From Nemesobacter sp965249045 (GTDB lineage Bacteria; Desulfobacterota_D; UBA1144; Nemesobacterales; Nemesobacteraceae), in the NCBI GenBank assembly GCA_965249045.1, contig OZ252213.1, forward strand, positions 558,001-622,000: 64,000 nt of DNA, read 5' to 3'. This document shows, piece by piece, positions 16,580-24,227 of the stretch. A program made the position numbers and the translations under genes. The number at the start of each line of letters is the position of its first letter. The first letter of the stretch is position 1. The notes below the pieces were generated by a model. That model ran no database searches, was not told the origin of the DNA, and worked only from the letters and a program-made list of their open reading frames with translations.

Positions 16580-16978
16580 TCAGCTCAGCGTGTTGACCAG
16601 TTCTGCTTCGGTGATTCTGTGGTCCTGGGTCAGAAGTGTCGCGCCGAGCACGCGGGCGGTTGCCACGAGAATGCGGTCTGCCGGGTCGTGATGAAAGGAA
16701 TCCGGCAACGAAGCCAACTCGTTCGCTACCGCCGGAGAGATGCCGTGTCGCCGTACCAGCGGAGGTGCGACCGCCTTCTCCAGCCACTCACGCAGGGGAA
16801 TCGTCAGGCGAATACGCCCCAGACAGTGAAGCATTGCCACTTCCCAGAGCGAAATATCGGATACCTGCAACGGCGAGTCCGCGTCGGCGGCTGTGATAAC
16901 GTCTTGCTGATCCTGCGATAGCCGGCCGCGGTCCCCGTGCCACCACAGCAGGATGTGTGTGTCGAGTAACGCATTCAT
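16580..16978 (-). CDS. PIN-domain toxin, VapC-like
   Basis: A 132-residue PIN ribonuclease with conserved acids in order: LLDTHILLWW (Asp6), ISLWEVAML (Glu), and DPADRILVATA (Asp), followed by LLTQD. Full length for the VapC family paired with Phd-type antitoxins. Start overlaps the antitoxin stop by 4 nt. It probably cleaves tRNA or rRNA when the antitoxin is degraded. Confidence 0.9.
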   Translation of the reverse strand: MNALLDTHILLWWHGDRGRLSQDQQDVITAADADSPLQVSDISLWEVAMLHCLGRIRLTIPLREWLEKAVAPPLVRRHGISPAVANELASLPDSFHHDPADRILVATARVLGATLLTQDHRITEAELVNTLS

Positions 16979-17214
16979 CGCTTCAGACTGTCCCAGTGCT
17001 CTTCAGGGAACACCGGTTCCACAACATCGCCAGTTATGACGACCGTCCCCTCCAGTTCAGTCTGGGGATACCGGTTCCCCTCGCTGACCACACGTGATAA
17101 CTCGGCAACCGGCTTACCGCGCTTCAGTATCACCACCCGTTCACCGGTCTCATGAACGCGATCGAGGATGGCGAGGCACCGCGCCTTGAAATCGGATGCG
17201 TTGATCGTCGTCAT
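16975..17214 (-). CDS. Phd/YefM-family antitoxin (VapB role)
   Basis: A prevent-host-death type antitoxin: TTINASDFKARCLAILDRVHETGERVVILKRGKPVAELSRV matches the Phd DNA-binding fold, followed by a toxin-binding tail ending in EEHWDSLKR. An upstream ATG at 17229 would add five residues, but the likely promoter puts transcription start at about 17214, so I chose ATG 17214, giving a leaderless or nearly leaderless message. It is first in the operon and overlaps the VapC gene. Confidence 0.87.
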   Translation of the reverse strand: MTTINASDFKARCLAILDRVHETGERVVILKRGKPVAELSRVVSEGNRYPQTELEGTVVITGDVVEPVFPEEHWDSLKR

Positions 17215-17220
17215 GTGACT

Positions 17221-17249
17221 AGTATTCATGACCGGTCATATTATGTCAA
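17221..17249 (-). promoter_or_regulatory. Promoter with overlapping operator of the phd-vapC operon
   Basis: Minus-strand TTGACA (17249-17244), 17-bp spacer, AATACT (17226-17221). The 12-bp perfect palindrome ATGACCGGTCAT (17228-17239) sits between the two boxes and is the expected place for autorepression by the antitoxin complex. Confidence 0.55.
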
Positions 17250-17451
17250 GGTACTTGTTCTTTGCGGTGTTGCTCTTGTACTCTATGGTGTCTGTCCCCC
17301 GCACATCAGCGCTTCGACCCGGTCGGCGATATGGACTACGCGCATTCACAGACCGCAAGGGACTACTCGCTTGGATGGAGAATCGGTTCCTCTATATGTC
17401 AGGGATGGATCTCCATGGACCCGGATGCGTGGACCCCGCGCGAAGGCTACC

Positions 17452-18162
17452 ATGGACGATCTGGACTTCGGAACAATGCTCCGGTTTATCCGTACGGCCC
17501 GCAGGGCCAGACAGTTCCCGCTGACAGAAGATGTCTATCCGGAGGAACTGCTTGAGCATCTGAACCTGCTTTCCGGCGGGCGGCCGACGAATGCGGCGGT
17601 TTTGCTGGTTGGAAAGTCGCCGCAGCGCTTTCTGATCTCTTCTGAAGTCAGGTGCGCTCACTTTCACGGGACCGAAGTCGGCAAGCCGATTCCTTCCTAC
17701 CAGGTTTACAAGGGCACGGCGTTTGATCTGGTCGACCAGGCGGTGGACTTCGTTCTAAGCAAGATCAACCGCTCGATCGGCACCCAGGCCGAAAGCGTTA
17801 TGGCTCCCACTACCTATGAAATCCCGAAAGAGGTCGTGAGCGAGGCCGTAGTGAACGCGGTGGTTCACCGGGATTACGCGGACAATGCCAGCGTTCAGGT
17901 CATGCTCTTTGCGGACCGCCTGGAGATCCGGAATCCCGGCAGGCTTCCGCCGCCTCTTACCCTCGAGAAGCTGCGGACAGCGCACAGCTCTGTGCCCGCG
18001 AATCCGCTGCTGGCCGAGCCTCTTTACCTCGCCGAATATATTGAGCGGATGGGAACGGGAACGCTGGACATGATTCGGCGATGCGCGGAGGCGGGTCTGC
18101 CGGAACCTGAGTTTGCCGTTGCTGACGGGTTTGTCGCGACGATTCAGCGCCCCGCGGTCTAG
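17452..18162 (+). pseudogene. AlbA_2/Schlafen-type ATP-binding protein lacking its N-terminus
   Basis: From about 17452 the frame matches the middle and C-terminal parts of a common family of putative transcriptional regulators: YPEELLEHLNLLSGGRPTNAAVLL, RCAHFHGTEVGKPIPSYQ, then an HATPase-like block EVVSEAVVNAVVHRDY (N-box) and LEIRNPGRLPP (G-box), ending YLAEYIERMGTGTLDMIRRC. Full proteins begin with an AlbA_2 domain (about 150 residues), which is absent. The frame is open back to 17152, but that part overlaps the Phd promoter and does not look like the family, so the gene seems 5'-truncated. No winged-helix tail is present after the ATPase part either. Confidence 0.7.
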
Positions 18163-18291
18163 CGGGAAATTCTGACGCGGCGACGCTTGGCCGGATTCTT
18201 TCGAGAAACCTTCGGCTACGCGCTCCTTACAATATCTGCCCGAACTTGACTATCGAGTGAAGAGTAGTTTTGAGAGGGGATTCCGCCGGTT

Positions 18292-18378
18292 GGGGACCGG
18301 GCGCACTTTGTGAGGGCGAAGGTGGTTGTGCATCAGTACGAGTGTGGGAGGATGGCGGTGTTTCCTCCTGTTAAATAG
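18292..18378 (+). pseudogene. ISNCY-type transposase, C-terminal remnant; rest of 18163-18670 empty
   Basis: The frame reads GDRAHFVRAKVVVHQY then CGRMAVFPPVK and a stop, matching the tail 'HFVKAKVRVHEYPDGxLAIF' of integrase-core transposases of an ISNCY type. No other part of the gene is left. A sister fragment is at 24129-24227. The remaining sequence to 18670 is AT-rich and shows nothing I can name. Confidence 0.5.
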
Positions 18379-18670
18379 TTTGAAAATCCACGTTTTATTT
18401 AACCGGATTTAAAGAAATGCCGCCTTCTTCATTCCTTAATTTGCGAAAGATTTAAGACGTTATCCCGTCCCGCGATGGTCTTACGTTATCTATATGTCTT
18501 GAAGTTTTGCCCATTCTGGTTTCTCTCTGGGTGGTTAAATCTTTCATGGATTTAATTTCTTGCGCAATGCTTCAGCAACTTATTTAAATTGTTGAACAGA
18601 AAACCGGTACTGGTTGTTGAAACGCGGTCTTGCTGTGAGTAGCGCGGAATACGCAGGTTTGGACGACTTC

Positions 18671-19123
18671 TCAAGGTCGCAGGTTGTATCCCAGGTGTTC
18701 TATCTTGACATTGCCCCAACGTTCCTTCAGATATTCCGCCACAAGGCGCCTGTGGCAATAATCAGGTTCATCCTCGCTGCACAGCAAGCATGCGTCTTCA
18801 AGGATTTCCGGATCGATCCTGTCTTCAATCTGACGTTCCGCCATAAGGTCAACAAAGCGACGCTCGTAGTTCTTCCAACTGATGTGCCTTTTCTTGTAAG
18901 CATCAAGCATTTCTTTTGTTGGAGCGAGAATCGGAAGGTGCACGTAATCCATGGAGCAAAGCTGGTCCAGAAAATATGCCAGATCGTCCTTCTTGGAAAA
19001 TCCCGCCAGCTGGGACGCGTTGTTCAGACGCACGTCCACCAAGCGTCTGGCACCAGATCGGAGCAAGGTTTCAAAAAAGCTCTGCGCGCTCTTTTTGGTG
19101 AAACCGATCGTAAAAATTCTCAT
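18671..19123 (-). CDS. DUF488 family protein (second copy of the operon)
   Basis: A 150-residue DUF488 protein: MRIFTIGFTKKSAQSFF, LVDVRLNN, KKDDLAYFLDQL, and the Cys-His region LLCSEDEPDYCHRRLVAEYL typical of the family. The family has a SIR2/Rossmann-like predicted fold and an unknown activity, perhaps nucleic-acid or nucleotide modification. It starts 2 nt after the stop of another DUF488 gene, so two divergent paralogues are co-transcribed; this one lacks the extra C-terminal extension of its neighbour. Confidence 0.85.
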   Translation of the reverse strand: MRIFTIGFTKKSAQSFFETLLRSGARRLVDVRLNNASQLAGFSKKDDLAYFLDQLCSMDYVHLPILAPTKEMLDAYKKRHISWKNYERRFVDLMAERQIEDRIDPEILEDACLLCSEDEPDYCHRRLVAEYLKERWGNVKIEHLGYNLRP

Positions 19124-19125
19124 GG

Positions 19126-19752
19126 TTAAACCTCCCGCGCTTCACCGGCTGACTCTTCATTGGAATAAGCAATGAGCCGTTCCCGCGCGACGTAAGCTTC
19201 ATTCATCAACTGCTCTTCGGTAAAAAACAGATTCGGCTGCCTGTCCGCTCCCACCTGCCCTAACAAACGTTTCATCACTGCACCATGCGACTCCACTTTT
19301 CCATCAGGCAGAATGTGCGCGACATTCGATCCTGCTCTGACCAGCTCACGCGCGACGAGAATCGTTCTGTGGCAATCAAGCGGATCTTTTTCCGCGCACA
19401 TTAAAACAATATTCCTGTGCCTGCTGCCACTGCGAACCCGTTCTATTCCTTCCTTGAACAGCTTGGTCTTGGCAAGCAATCGGTATTTCACCCTGCCATC
19501 CTCATAACACTCGGGATCATCTGTTCGCGCTCCAAGTTCCTTGCCGAGAAAAACATACGCGATGCCGTGCGTTTTGAGGGAGTCAATCAGGCTTTCGCGA
19601 TTGAATTGAGGCTGCCAGCGGCTATATGGTACTGATCTCACATCCGCAACCGCTTCTATGCGGTGCCGTTTCAAAAGTGAAATCCAATTCTCAATTTCGT
19701 GAGTCGAGTGGCCTATGGTGTAAATCGTTTCTTCTTTAACGGATTCCGTCAT
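19126..19752 (-). CDS. DUF488 family protein (first copy)
   Basis: 208 residues from ATG 19752: IYTIGHSTHEIENWISLL, AVADVRSVPYSRWQPQFN, YVFLGKELGARTDDPEC, VLMCAEKDPLDCHRTILVARE. These are the canonical DUF488 motifs, more typical than in the following paralogue. A C-terminal tail (about 160-208) carries QPNLFFTEEQLMNEAYVARERLIAY. The ATG overlaps the upstream gene's stop (TAATG at 19750-19754). An earlier in-frame ATG at 19833 would lie inside the upstream gene and is unlikely. Confidence 0.87.
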   Translation of the reverse strand: MTESVKEETIYTIGHSTHEIENWISLLKRHRIEAVADVRSVPYSRWQPQFNRESLIDSLKTHGIAYVFLGKELGARTDDPECYEDGRVKYRLLAKTKLFKEGIERVRSGSRHRNIVLMCAEKDPLDCHRTILVARELVRAGSNVAHILPDGKVESHGAVMKRLLGQVGADRQPNLFFTEEQLMNEAYVARERLIAYSNEESAGEAREV

Positions 19753-20432
19753 TATGGTCTCCTCATCACAGCAGCAACCAGCTTGTGGCAGTTTTCCCTG
19801 AACGGTTCGCCCAAGCTGATGGTCAAGTAGCACTCGTCAAGGTCATAATAACCGTCTTCGCGCGCAAGATAGCGCCGCTCGATATCGGGGTCGGTGACCC
19901 ACAAGGCATAATCGTTATCGCCGAATCGGAACCCGGCTTGAACTCGCCTCTTTGAGTTGCCGAAAGCCTGACCAGGCGCAAAAATGTGCAGGCGGACTTC
20001 GTCAACGCGAATCAATTTCAGTGAACTCGTTTCCTTCATCGCTTGAATTAGAGGTATCTGATCGTTAATACCGTTGGATGTATGAAATCCGTTTTGCCAC
20101 AGGTCTTCCCCTGATTCAGAGAAAGGTTCCAGGTTTTCCCACGACAATCTGTCAACTTTTTCCCAGTAAAATTCAGGATCAAGCAACCAGTTTTCCCGTT
20201 GGTAATCCTTCGGGCGGTGTTCCAGCAACGGAATATCCAGAACATCAAGAAGCACCGGGTCGCTACCGTCCTGATACTGGCGTTCGTACTCCGAAACCTC
20301 CTGATTCTCTCGCCCGCTCACTGGCCGAATCCAATCCGTCGGACGGTTGGCAACAATCTCCCGCCCGGCAATACATCTGCCATGCAACTTTCTCGAGTTG
20401 GCCAAGCAAACAATTCTCTTCGTCGTAGGCAT
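19752..20432 (-). CDS. Putative dual-OB-domain protein, first gene of a DUF488 operon
   Basis: 226 residues from ATG 20432 (MPTTKRIVCLANSRK). The segment ANSRKLHGRCIAGRE, DWIRPVSGRENQEVSEYER, GSDPVLLDVLDIPLLEHRP, NWLLDPEFYW and the C-terminal DNDYALWVTDPDIERRYL fit a family I remember as 'dual OB-containing domain', which is often found beside DUF488 genes. OB folds bind nucleic acid, so it may recruit the two DUF488 enzymes. It is the promoter-proximal gene; the three genes overlap or nearly touch. The assignment of the name is from memory. Confidence 0.6.
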   Translation of the reverse strand: MPTTKRIVCLANSRKLHGRCIAGREIVANRPTDWIRPVSGRENQEVSEYERQYQDGSDPVLLDVLDIPLLEHRPKDYQRENWLLDPEFYWEKVDRLSWENLEPFSESGEDLWQNGFHTSNGINDQIPLIQAMKETSSLKLIRVDEVRLHIFAPGQAFGNSKRRVQAGFRFGDNDYALWVTDPDIERRYLAREDGYYDLDECYLTISLGEPFRENCHKLVAAVMRRP

Positions 20433-20806
20433 TATTCGTAATCTCACATCAACTTTAAAGTGCGACACTTTCAGCAAAAGATGATGCTCTCCGTGTATGG
20501 AACACAGTATAATCCCGCGGACATCTTTAGCAAGAGCCCTGTGACGTTTGCCGAAGGGATGGCATGACCCGACCGAAGGCAGGCGTCATCACATCTTCAA
20601 AAACCTCTTTCCCCTCGTCCCGCTCAATCCTCCCGGATCAAACCCTCACACCGAGGCATCGTTGAAAACCTCCGGCGGAGGACTGTAGCTCAAAACCTTT
20701 CGGAGGCCTCCGTATCCTACAGATGTTTGCCCGAAGGATGTGAACACTGATGCCAACCGGGTATAGTCCTCGGCAACTTACAACCCATGTTTTTTTGGGG
20801 TCATTG
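20433..20806. other. No gene seen; promoter region of the DUF488 operon likely at its left end
   Basis: Short frames only. There are imperfect GC-rich hairpins around 20660-20720 (CCTCCGGCGGAGG and similar) that could be RNA structure or relic repeats. No family recognised. Confidence 0.35.
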
Positions 20807-20983
20807 ATGAATCATAAGCGCAAACGCGCGCGCAACCGTCGCGCGGGATGCAAGCTCTGTAAATTCTGGAAGGTCAACGGGTACAGGACCGAGCGACCCG
20901 AGGGCGAGCGGTTCTCCGACCATGTTCGCAGGTGGACGGCTGACGGGGATGCGTACAACACGGGCAGAAGGGGAGAACATTGA
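20807..20983 (+). CDS. Conserved small basic protein
   Basis: A 58-residue protein from ATG 20807 with GGGG nearby upstream: KRKRARNRRAGCKLCKFWKVNG, then a charged tail. The basic start followed by GCxLCKxWKxNG is a pattern I have seen in many short conserved bacterial proteins of unknown function; the CxxC could bind zinc or iron. An upstream in-frame ATG at 20750 is probably not used. It stands alone. Confidence 0.5.
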   Translation: MNHKRKRARNRRAGCKLCKFWKVNGYRTERPEGERFSDHVRRWTADGDAYNTGRRGEH

Positions 20984-21490
20984 GATAGTGAAACGACGAG
21001 GTCAAAGGAACATGCGGTGTCCGGTAATGGCGCGGCCGCGCGAGGATGTACCGGCAATGGGCAAAAAGGTGTGTAATTCGCGTTGAGCCGCGAGGAAACG
21101 GCGGGTTCGCCGAATTGAATGCCGGGAAAGTCAGACGAACCTATACGCGGAAGAATTGCCCGCCTCGCGTATCTTCTCCGTGCTACGCTGGATGCCGGAG
21201 GTGGAACTGAAGCGGGTCCGTCCCATGGTGAAACCAGGGGTTTTCCGGCGCCGGGTTCCAACCAGGCTGAAATGATCTGGAGTTGGCAATCATAAAACGC
21301 GTCCACGTCCCGCCGTCGTTAAACGGCTGCCTGGCGTTTCTTCTCGTTTCGCAAAGTGGCGCGGGGCCCGAAAATAGGCTTTTTCCGGTTTTTTCAGTAG
21401 ATTGTTATCGCGGATTCGGGGAGAACAACTAAGAATCCGGATCAAAACGTAAAACGCCGGGTACGGTTTCAGGTAAAGGAGTTATATCTG
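20984..21490. other. No gene seen upstream of the tolC-like gene
   Basis: GC-rich sequence with a long minus-strand frame (20812-21306) that looks like a shadow of base composition. AAAGGAG just before 21491 is the ribosome site of the next gene. Confidence 0.4.
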
Positions 21491-23053
21491 ATGTCAAAGC
21501 ATTTGAAGACTTTCTTGGTTTTCGCTGCGTGTTTTATCTTTGCCTCGGGCGGGGCTTTGGCTCTCACACTCACGCAGGCCAAGATAATGGCCCTTCAGAA
21601 AAATCACGACATAAGGGTCTGGATGCTGGGAGTCGACGCCGCCCGCGGGGAGCACAAGAGCAGATCGGGCGTCTACGACCCCGAGGTAAGTTTCATGGCC
21701 TCTTACTTGGACACCAAGACCCCTATCCCTAGCGCCCTTATTGAGGACGGGATAATAAACGCTGAAGTCCTCTCATTCGGAAGCGAACTCTCGGGGAGAC
21801 TTCCCACCGGAACCTTCTACAAGCTCTACGACCTTGAGGTATCGAGAACCGAGACCGACTCCCCGCTTGAGAGCCTGAGCCCTTCGTGGACCGCGAGCCT
21901 CGGTTTCAGCGTGGGACAGGAACTGCTTCGCGGCTTCGATATCGACTCTAACAGGGTATCGGTGGTGCTCTCGAGAAAAGACAGAGACATATCGGTTTAC
22001 GAGTTCAAGCGTGTGGTGTCAAAGACTCTTTTCGATCTTGAGAAAAGCTACTGGGGAGTCGTGGCCGCGGCTCACGACCGGGACCTTGAGAAAAAAGCCT
22101 ACGATCTTGCCTTGGACCTTGAGCGGAGAACCCGCATAAAGGTCGAGGTGGGGGTTCTGCCTAGGGTGGCCCTTACCCAGGCGCGTTCTGAGAGCGCCGC
22201 GAGGAAGGTGAAGATGATAAACTCTGAGAACGCCTACGAGGCGTCTGTGGACGCGCTTAAGAACCTCCTTGCCATTCCCATGGAGGAAAGCGTTAGTCTG
22301 CTTGAGATAACCGATTTCATGCCGACTGCGTACGAACCGGTGGCGGAGCTTGAGGCCGTGGTGCAGGCGTTTGAGAAACGCCCCGAGATGCGCAGGGCGG
22401 AGCGGGAGATGGAAAAGGCCAGTGCTCTTAAGACCTTTCACTCCCGCCAGAGACTTCCCCGTCTCACAGTCGAGGGCAGACTTGAGTACCTGGGCCTGGG
22501 AGGCTCTGAGAACCCCGACAGGCTTGTTTTCGGGGGGCTTGGCAGCGTGTCCCCGCGCTTTACCGATTCCTCAAATGCCTATGACAGCATCGTCGACCGC
22601 GATTTTCCGAGCTGGAGCGTTACGGGGAAGCTCAGTTTTCCCGTTTTCGGAAGAAAGGCCGGGGGAGCCTACGCGAAGGCTCGCGCCGACTATGACCGAA
22701 GCGTGATAAACTACCAGAAGCAGAAAGACGCGGTGCGCCTAGACGTTAGAAACGCCATAAGGGAGATCGCAAGCAGCCAGAAGAAAATGGAAGCTACCCT
22801 GCTTTCTACCAACCTAGCCAAGGAAGTGCTCCGAAACGAGGAGGAGAAGTTCAAGGCGGGCCTTTCCACCACGAGGGAAATCCTCGAAGCGCAAAGGGAT
22901 CTCATAAGCGCCGAGGCCAGCTACATAAGCGCCTTTGCGAGCCACCGGATCGCCCTGGCCGACCTTGAGCGGGCGAGGGGAACCATGATAGAGAGCAACT
23001 CCTTTCTCATAGAGAACCACTCGGATATCGCACCTTATCTTGAGGTTAACTGA
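21491..23053 (+). CDS. TolC-family outer-membrane efflux protein
   Basis: A 520-residue protein with a signal peptide (MSKHLKTFLVFAACFIFASGGALA) and two OEP repeats: the first includes LTQAKIMALQKNHDI and a long coiled-coil around DLEKSYWGVVAAAHDRDLEKKAYDLAL, the second AVQAFEKRPEMRRAEREMEKASALK and the coil DVRNAIREIASSQKKMEATL with LSTTREILEAQRDLISAEASYISAF. It should form a trimeric outer-membrane channel for tripartite export. No membrane-fusion or inner-membrane pump gene is adjacent, so the partner is elsewhere. AAAGGAG precedes the ATG. It is a likely resident gene inside the island. Confidence 0.92.
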   Translation: MSKHLKTFLVFAACFIFASGGALALTLTQAKIMALQKNHDIRVWMLGVDAARGEHKSRSGVYDPEVSFMASYLDTKTPIPSALIEDGIINAEVLSFGSELSGRLPTGTFYKLYDLEVSRTETDSPLESLSPSWTASLGFSVGQELLRGFDIDSNRVSVVLSRKDRDISVYEFKRVVSKTLFDLEKSYWGVVAAAHDRDLEKKAYDLALDLERRTRIKVEVGVLPRVALTQARSESAARKVKMINSENAYEASVDALKNLLAIPMEESVSLLEITDFMPTAYEPVAELEAVVQAFEKRPEMRRAEREMEKASALKTFHSRQRLPRLTVEGRLEYLGLGGSENPDRLVFGGLGSVSPRFTDSSNAYDSIVDRDFPSWSVTGKLSFPVFGRKAGGAYAKARADYDRSVINYQKQKDAVRLDVRNAIREIASSQKKMEATLLSTNLAKEVLRNEEEKFKAGLSTTREILEAQRDLISAEASYISAFASHRIALADLERARGTMIESNSFLIENHSDIAPYLEVN

Positions 23054-23224
23054 TTTGCCCGTTGGGTTAGCTCACGGGATGATAAGATCTTTTTCCCAAA
23101 GGCTCAATAGAAAATCCGTTTGGTTGTTTTCGGCTTTTTTATTCTCTGCTAACGATGGATCCAAGCGAAGTAGCCGAACCGCCTCCTCACTCTCCACACA
23201 GCGACAATAAGCGGAGAGGGAAAT

Positions 23225-23258
23225 GTCAAATAAGAACAATTAATTGTTCTTATTTGAC
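23225..23258. repeat. 34-bp perfect palindrome without spacer
   Basis: GTCAAATAAGAACAATT is followed directly by its exact reverse complement. It lies 170 bp after the tolC-like stop and 65 bp beyond the broken PIN gene. It has no U-run, so it is not an ordinary terminator. It may be a protein-binding or recombination site or a hairpin-forming element. Confidence 0.9.
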
Positions 23259-23323
23259 CGCAGGGCAAATAGTTTAATGATAACAGCGGATTGTAGACGT
23301 CAGATAGTAGCGACCGTGGTTAA

Positions 23324-23557
23324 CTATGACGGATTCCGTGATCTTCCTACAACACGGGGTTTAAGCTTGTCCACCTTATAGATGCGACTTTGCGCCTCTA
23401 GGATGCGACGGAACGCGGAGGAGTAGATTCCCATATTTCTAGAATTTTTTTGTTCCTGCGGGCCATAGATAAACAACCAGATATTGGCGTCAAAAAATAA
23501 TTTATCTTCTGATTGGAAGTGGTAGCTTTTCAAGCTCACCGCTTTATTCTTCATCAA
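23324..23557 (-). pseudogene. PIN-domain toxin, truncated after the N-terminal third
   Basis: The frame starts MMKNKAVSLKSYHFQSEDKL, then FFDANIWLFIYGPQEQKN (first catalytic Asp of a PIN domain) and SSAFRRILEAQSRIY, after which it runs into about 18 unrelated residues and stops. PIN toxins of this type have 130-150 residues, so the later catalytic acids are lost. It starts 1 nt after the STAS-like gene, as expected for a two-gene toxin module. Confidence 0.7.
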
Positions 23558-23558
23558 T

Positions 23559-23909
23559 TTAATCTTCGGTTGTTTCCAGAAGCGCTTGTCTGAAGGCCGG
23601 TTTGTCTTGAAAGTATTGCTTGGCAGTGCCTACGACACGCTTCAGCAGCTCTATATCGTCGTCCTCAATATCTTTAACTTCCAGCAATTTACGAATTCGA
23701 TTTTCATCAAATTCACCATACAATTGACCGATCGCCGTATTGAGAAAAGCCGAAGTCAGTGCTGACACGTTGCGGAACGAGAGGGAAACACGAAGATTCT
23801 CGTTTAGTGCGGCGACCAGGCGATCATACACTTTTTGTCCGTCGTCCGACGCGACGCATAAAGGGCTGCCTATGATCTCAAATACGGATATTTCAATCTT
23901 TTTTTCCAT
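23559..23909 (-). CDS. STAS-like DUF4325 protein, probable antitoxin
   Basis: A 116-residue DUF4325 protein: SPLCVASDDGQKVYDRLVAAL, VSLSFRNVSALTSAFLNTAIGQLYGEF, followed by a helical tail. STAS-like DUF4325 proteins often pair with PIN or other toxins and probably act as antitoxin or regulator. The frame is intact although the downstream PIN gene is truncated. ATG start at 23909 in AT-rich upstream sequence. Confidence 0.75.
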   Translation of the reverse strand: MEKKIEISVFEIIGSPLCVASDDGQKVYDRLVAALNENLRVSLSFRNVSALTSAFLNTAIGQLYGEFDENRIRKLLEVKDIEDDDIELLKRVVGTAKQYFQDKPAFRQALLETTED

Positions 23910-24128
23910 GGAAGAATCCTTGAAAACAAATTACCTATATTAATTCTACTGGAATTTTTTCGATTTTCCCTTATTCCTTTTTCCGTTGTCGTCCAGTTCG
24001 GGACGGGATTGGAATCAAGTAATCAAACATGCAACTCTTATATGTTGGAGACAACAAAGTGTTTTTCTGTTTTCTAACATACTTTTATCGTAGCGGCAAA
24101 TGCTCTGGGTTACGTCTCTTTGTTATGT

Positions 24129-24227
24129 AAGGCGAAGATGATTGCGCATAAGTGTTCGGGCAAGAGGATGGCGATATTTCGTGACCGCCAGAAAGCACAG
24201 TTTCAAAACAAAAAACTCAGTGCCTGA
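24129..24227 (+). pseudogene. ISNCY-type transposase, C-terminal remnant
   Basis: KAKMIAHKCSGKRMAIFRDRQKAQF then a stop: same tail as at 18292-18378 (AKVxVHxxxxGRMAIF). The fragment overlaps the last 11 bp of the convergent purH gene. The 200 bp before it (23930-24128) contain nothing else I can name. Confidence 0.45.

Noticed and set aside
20812..21306. 164-codon minus-strand ORF
   Set aside because: Proline/alanine/arginine-rich shadow of GC-rich sequence with no domain pattern; overlaps a better small plus-strand gene.
23225..23258. Palindrome as a transcription terminator for the tolC-like gene
   Set aside because: AT-rich stem with no following U-run and 170 bp from the stop; a terminator is unlikely.
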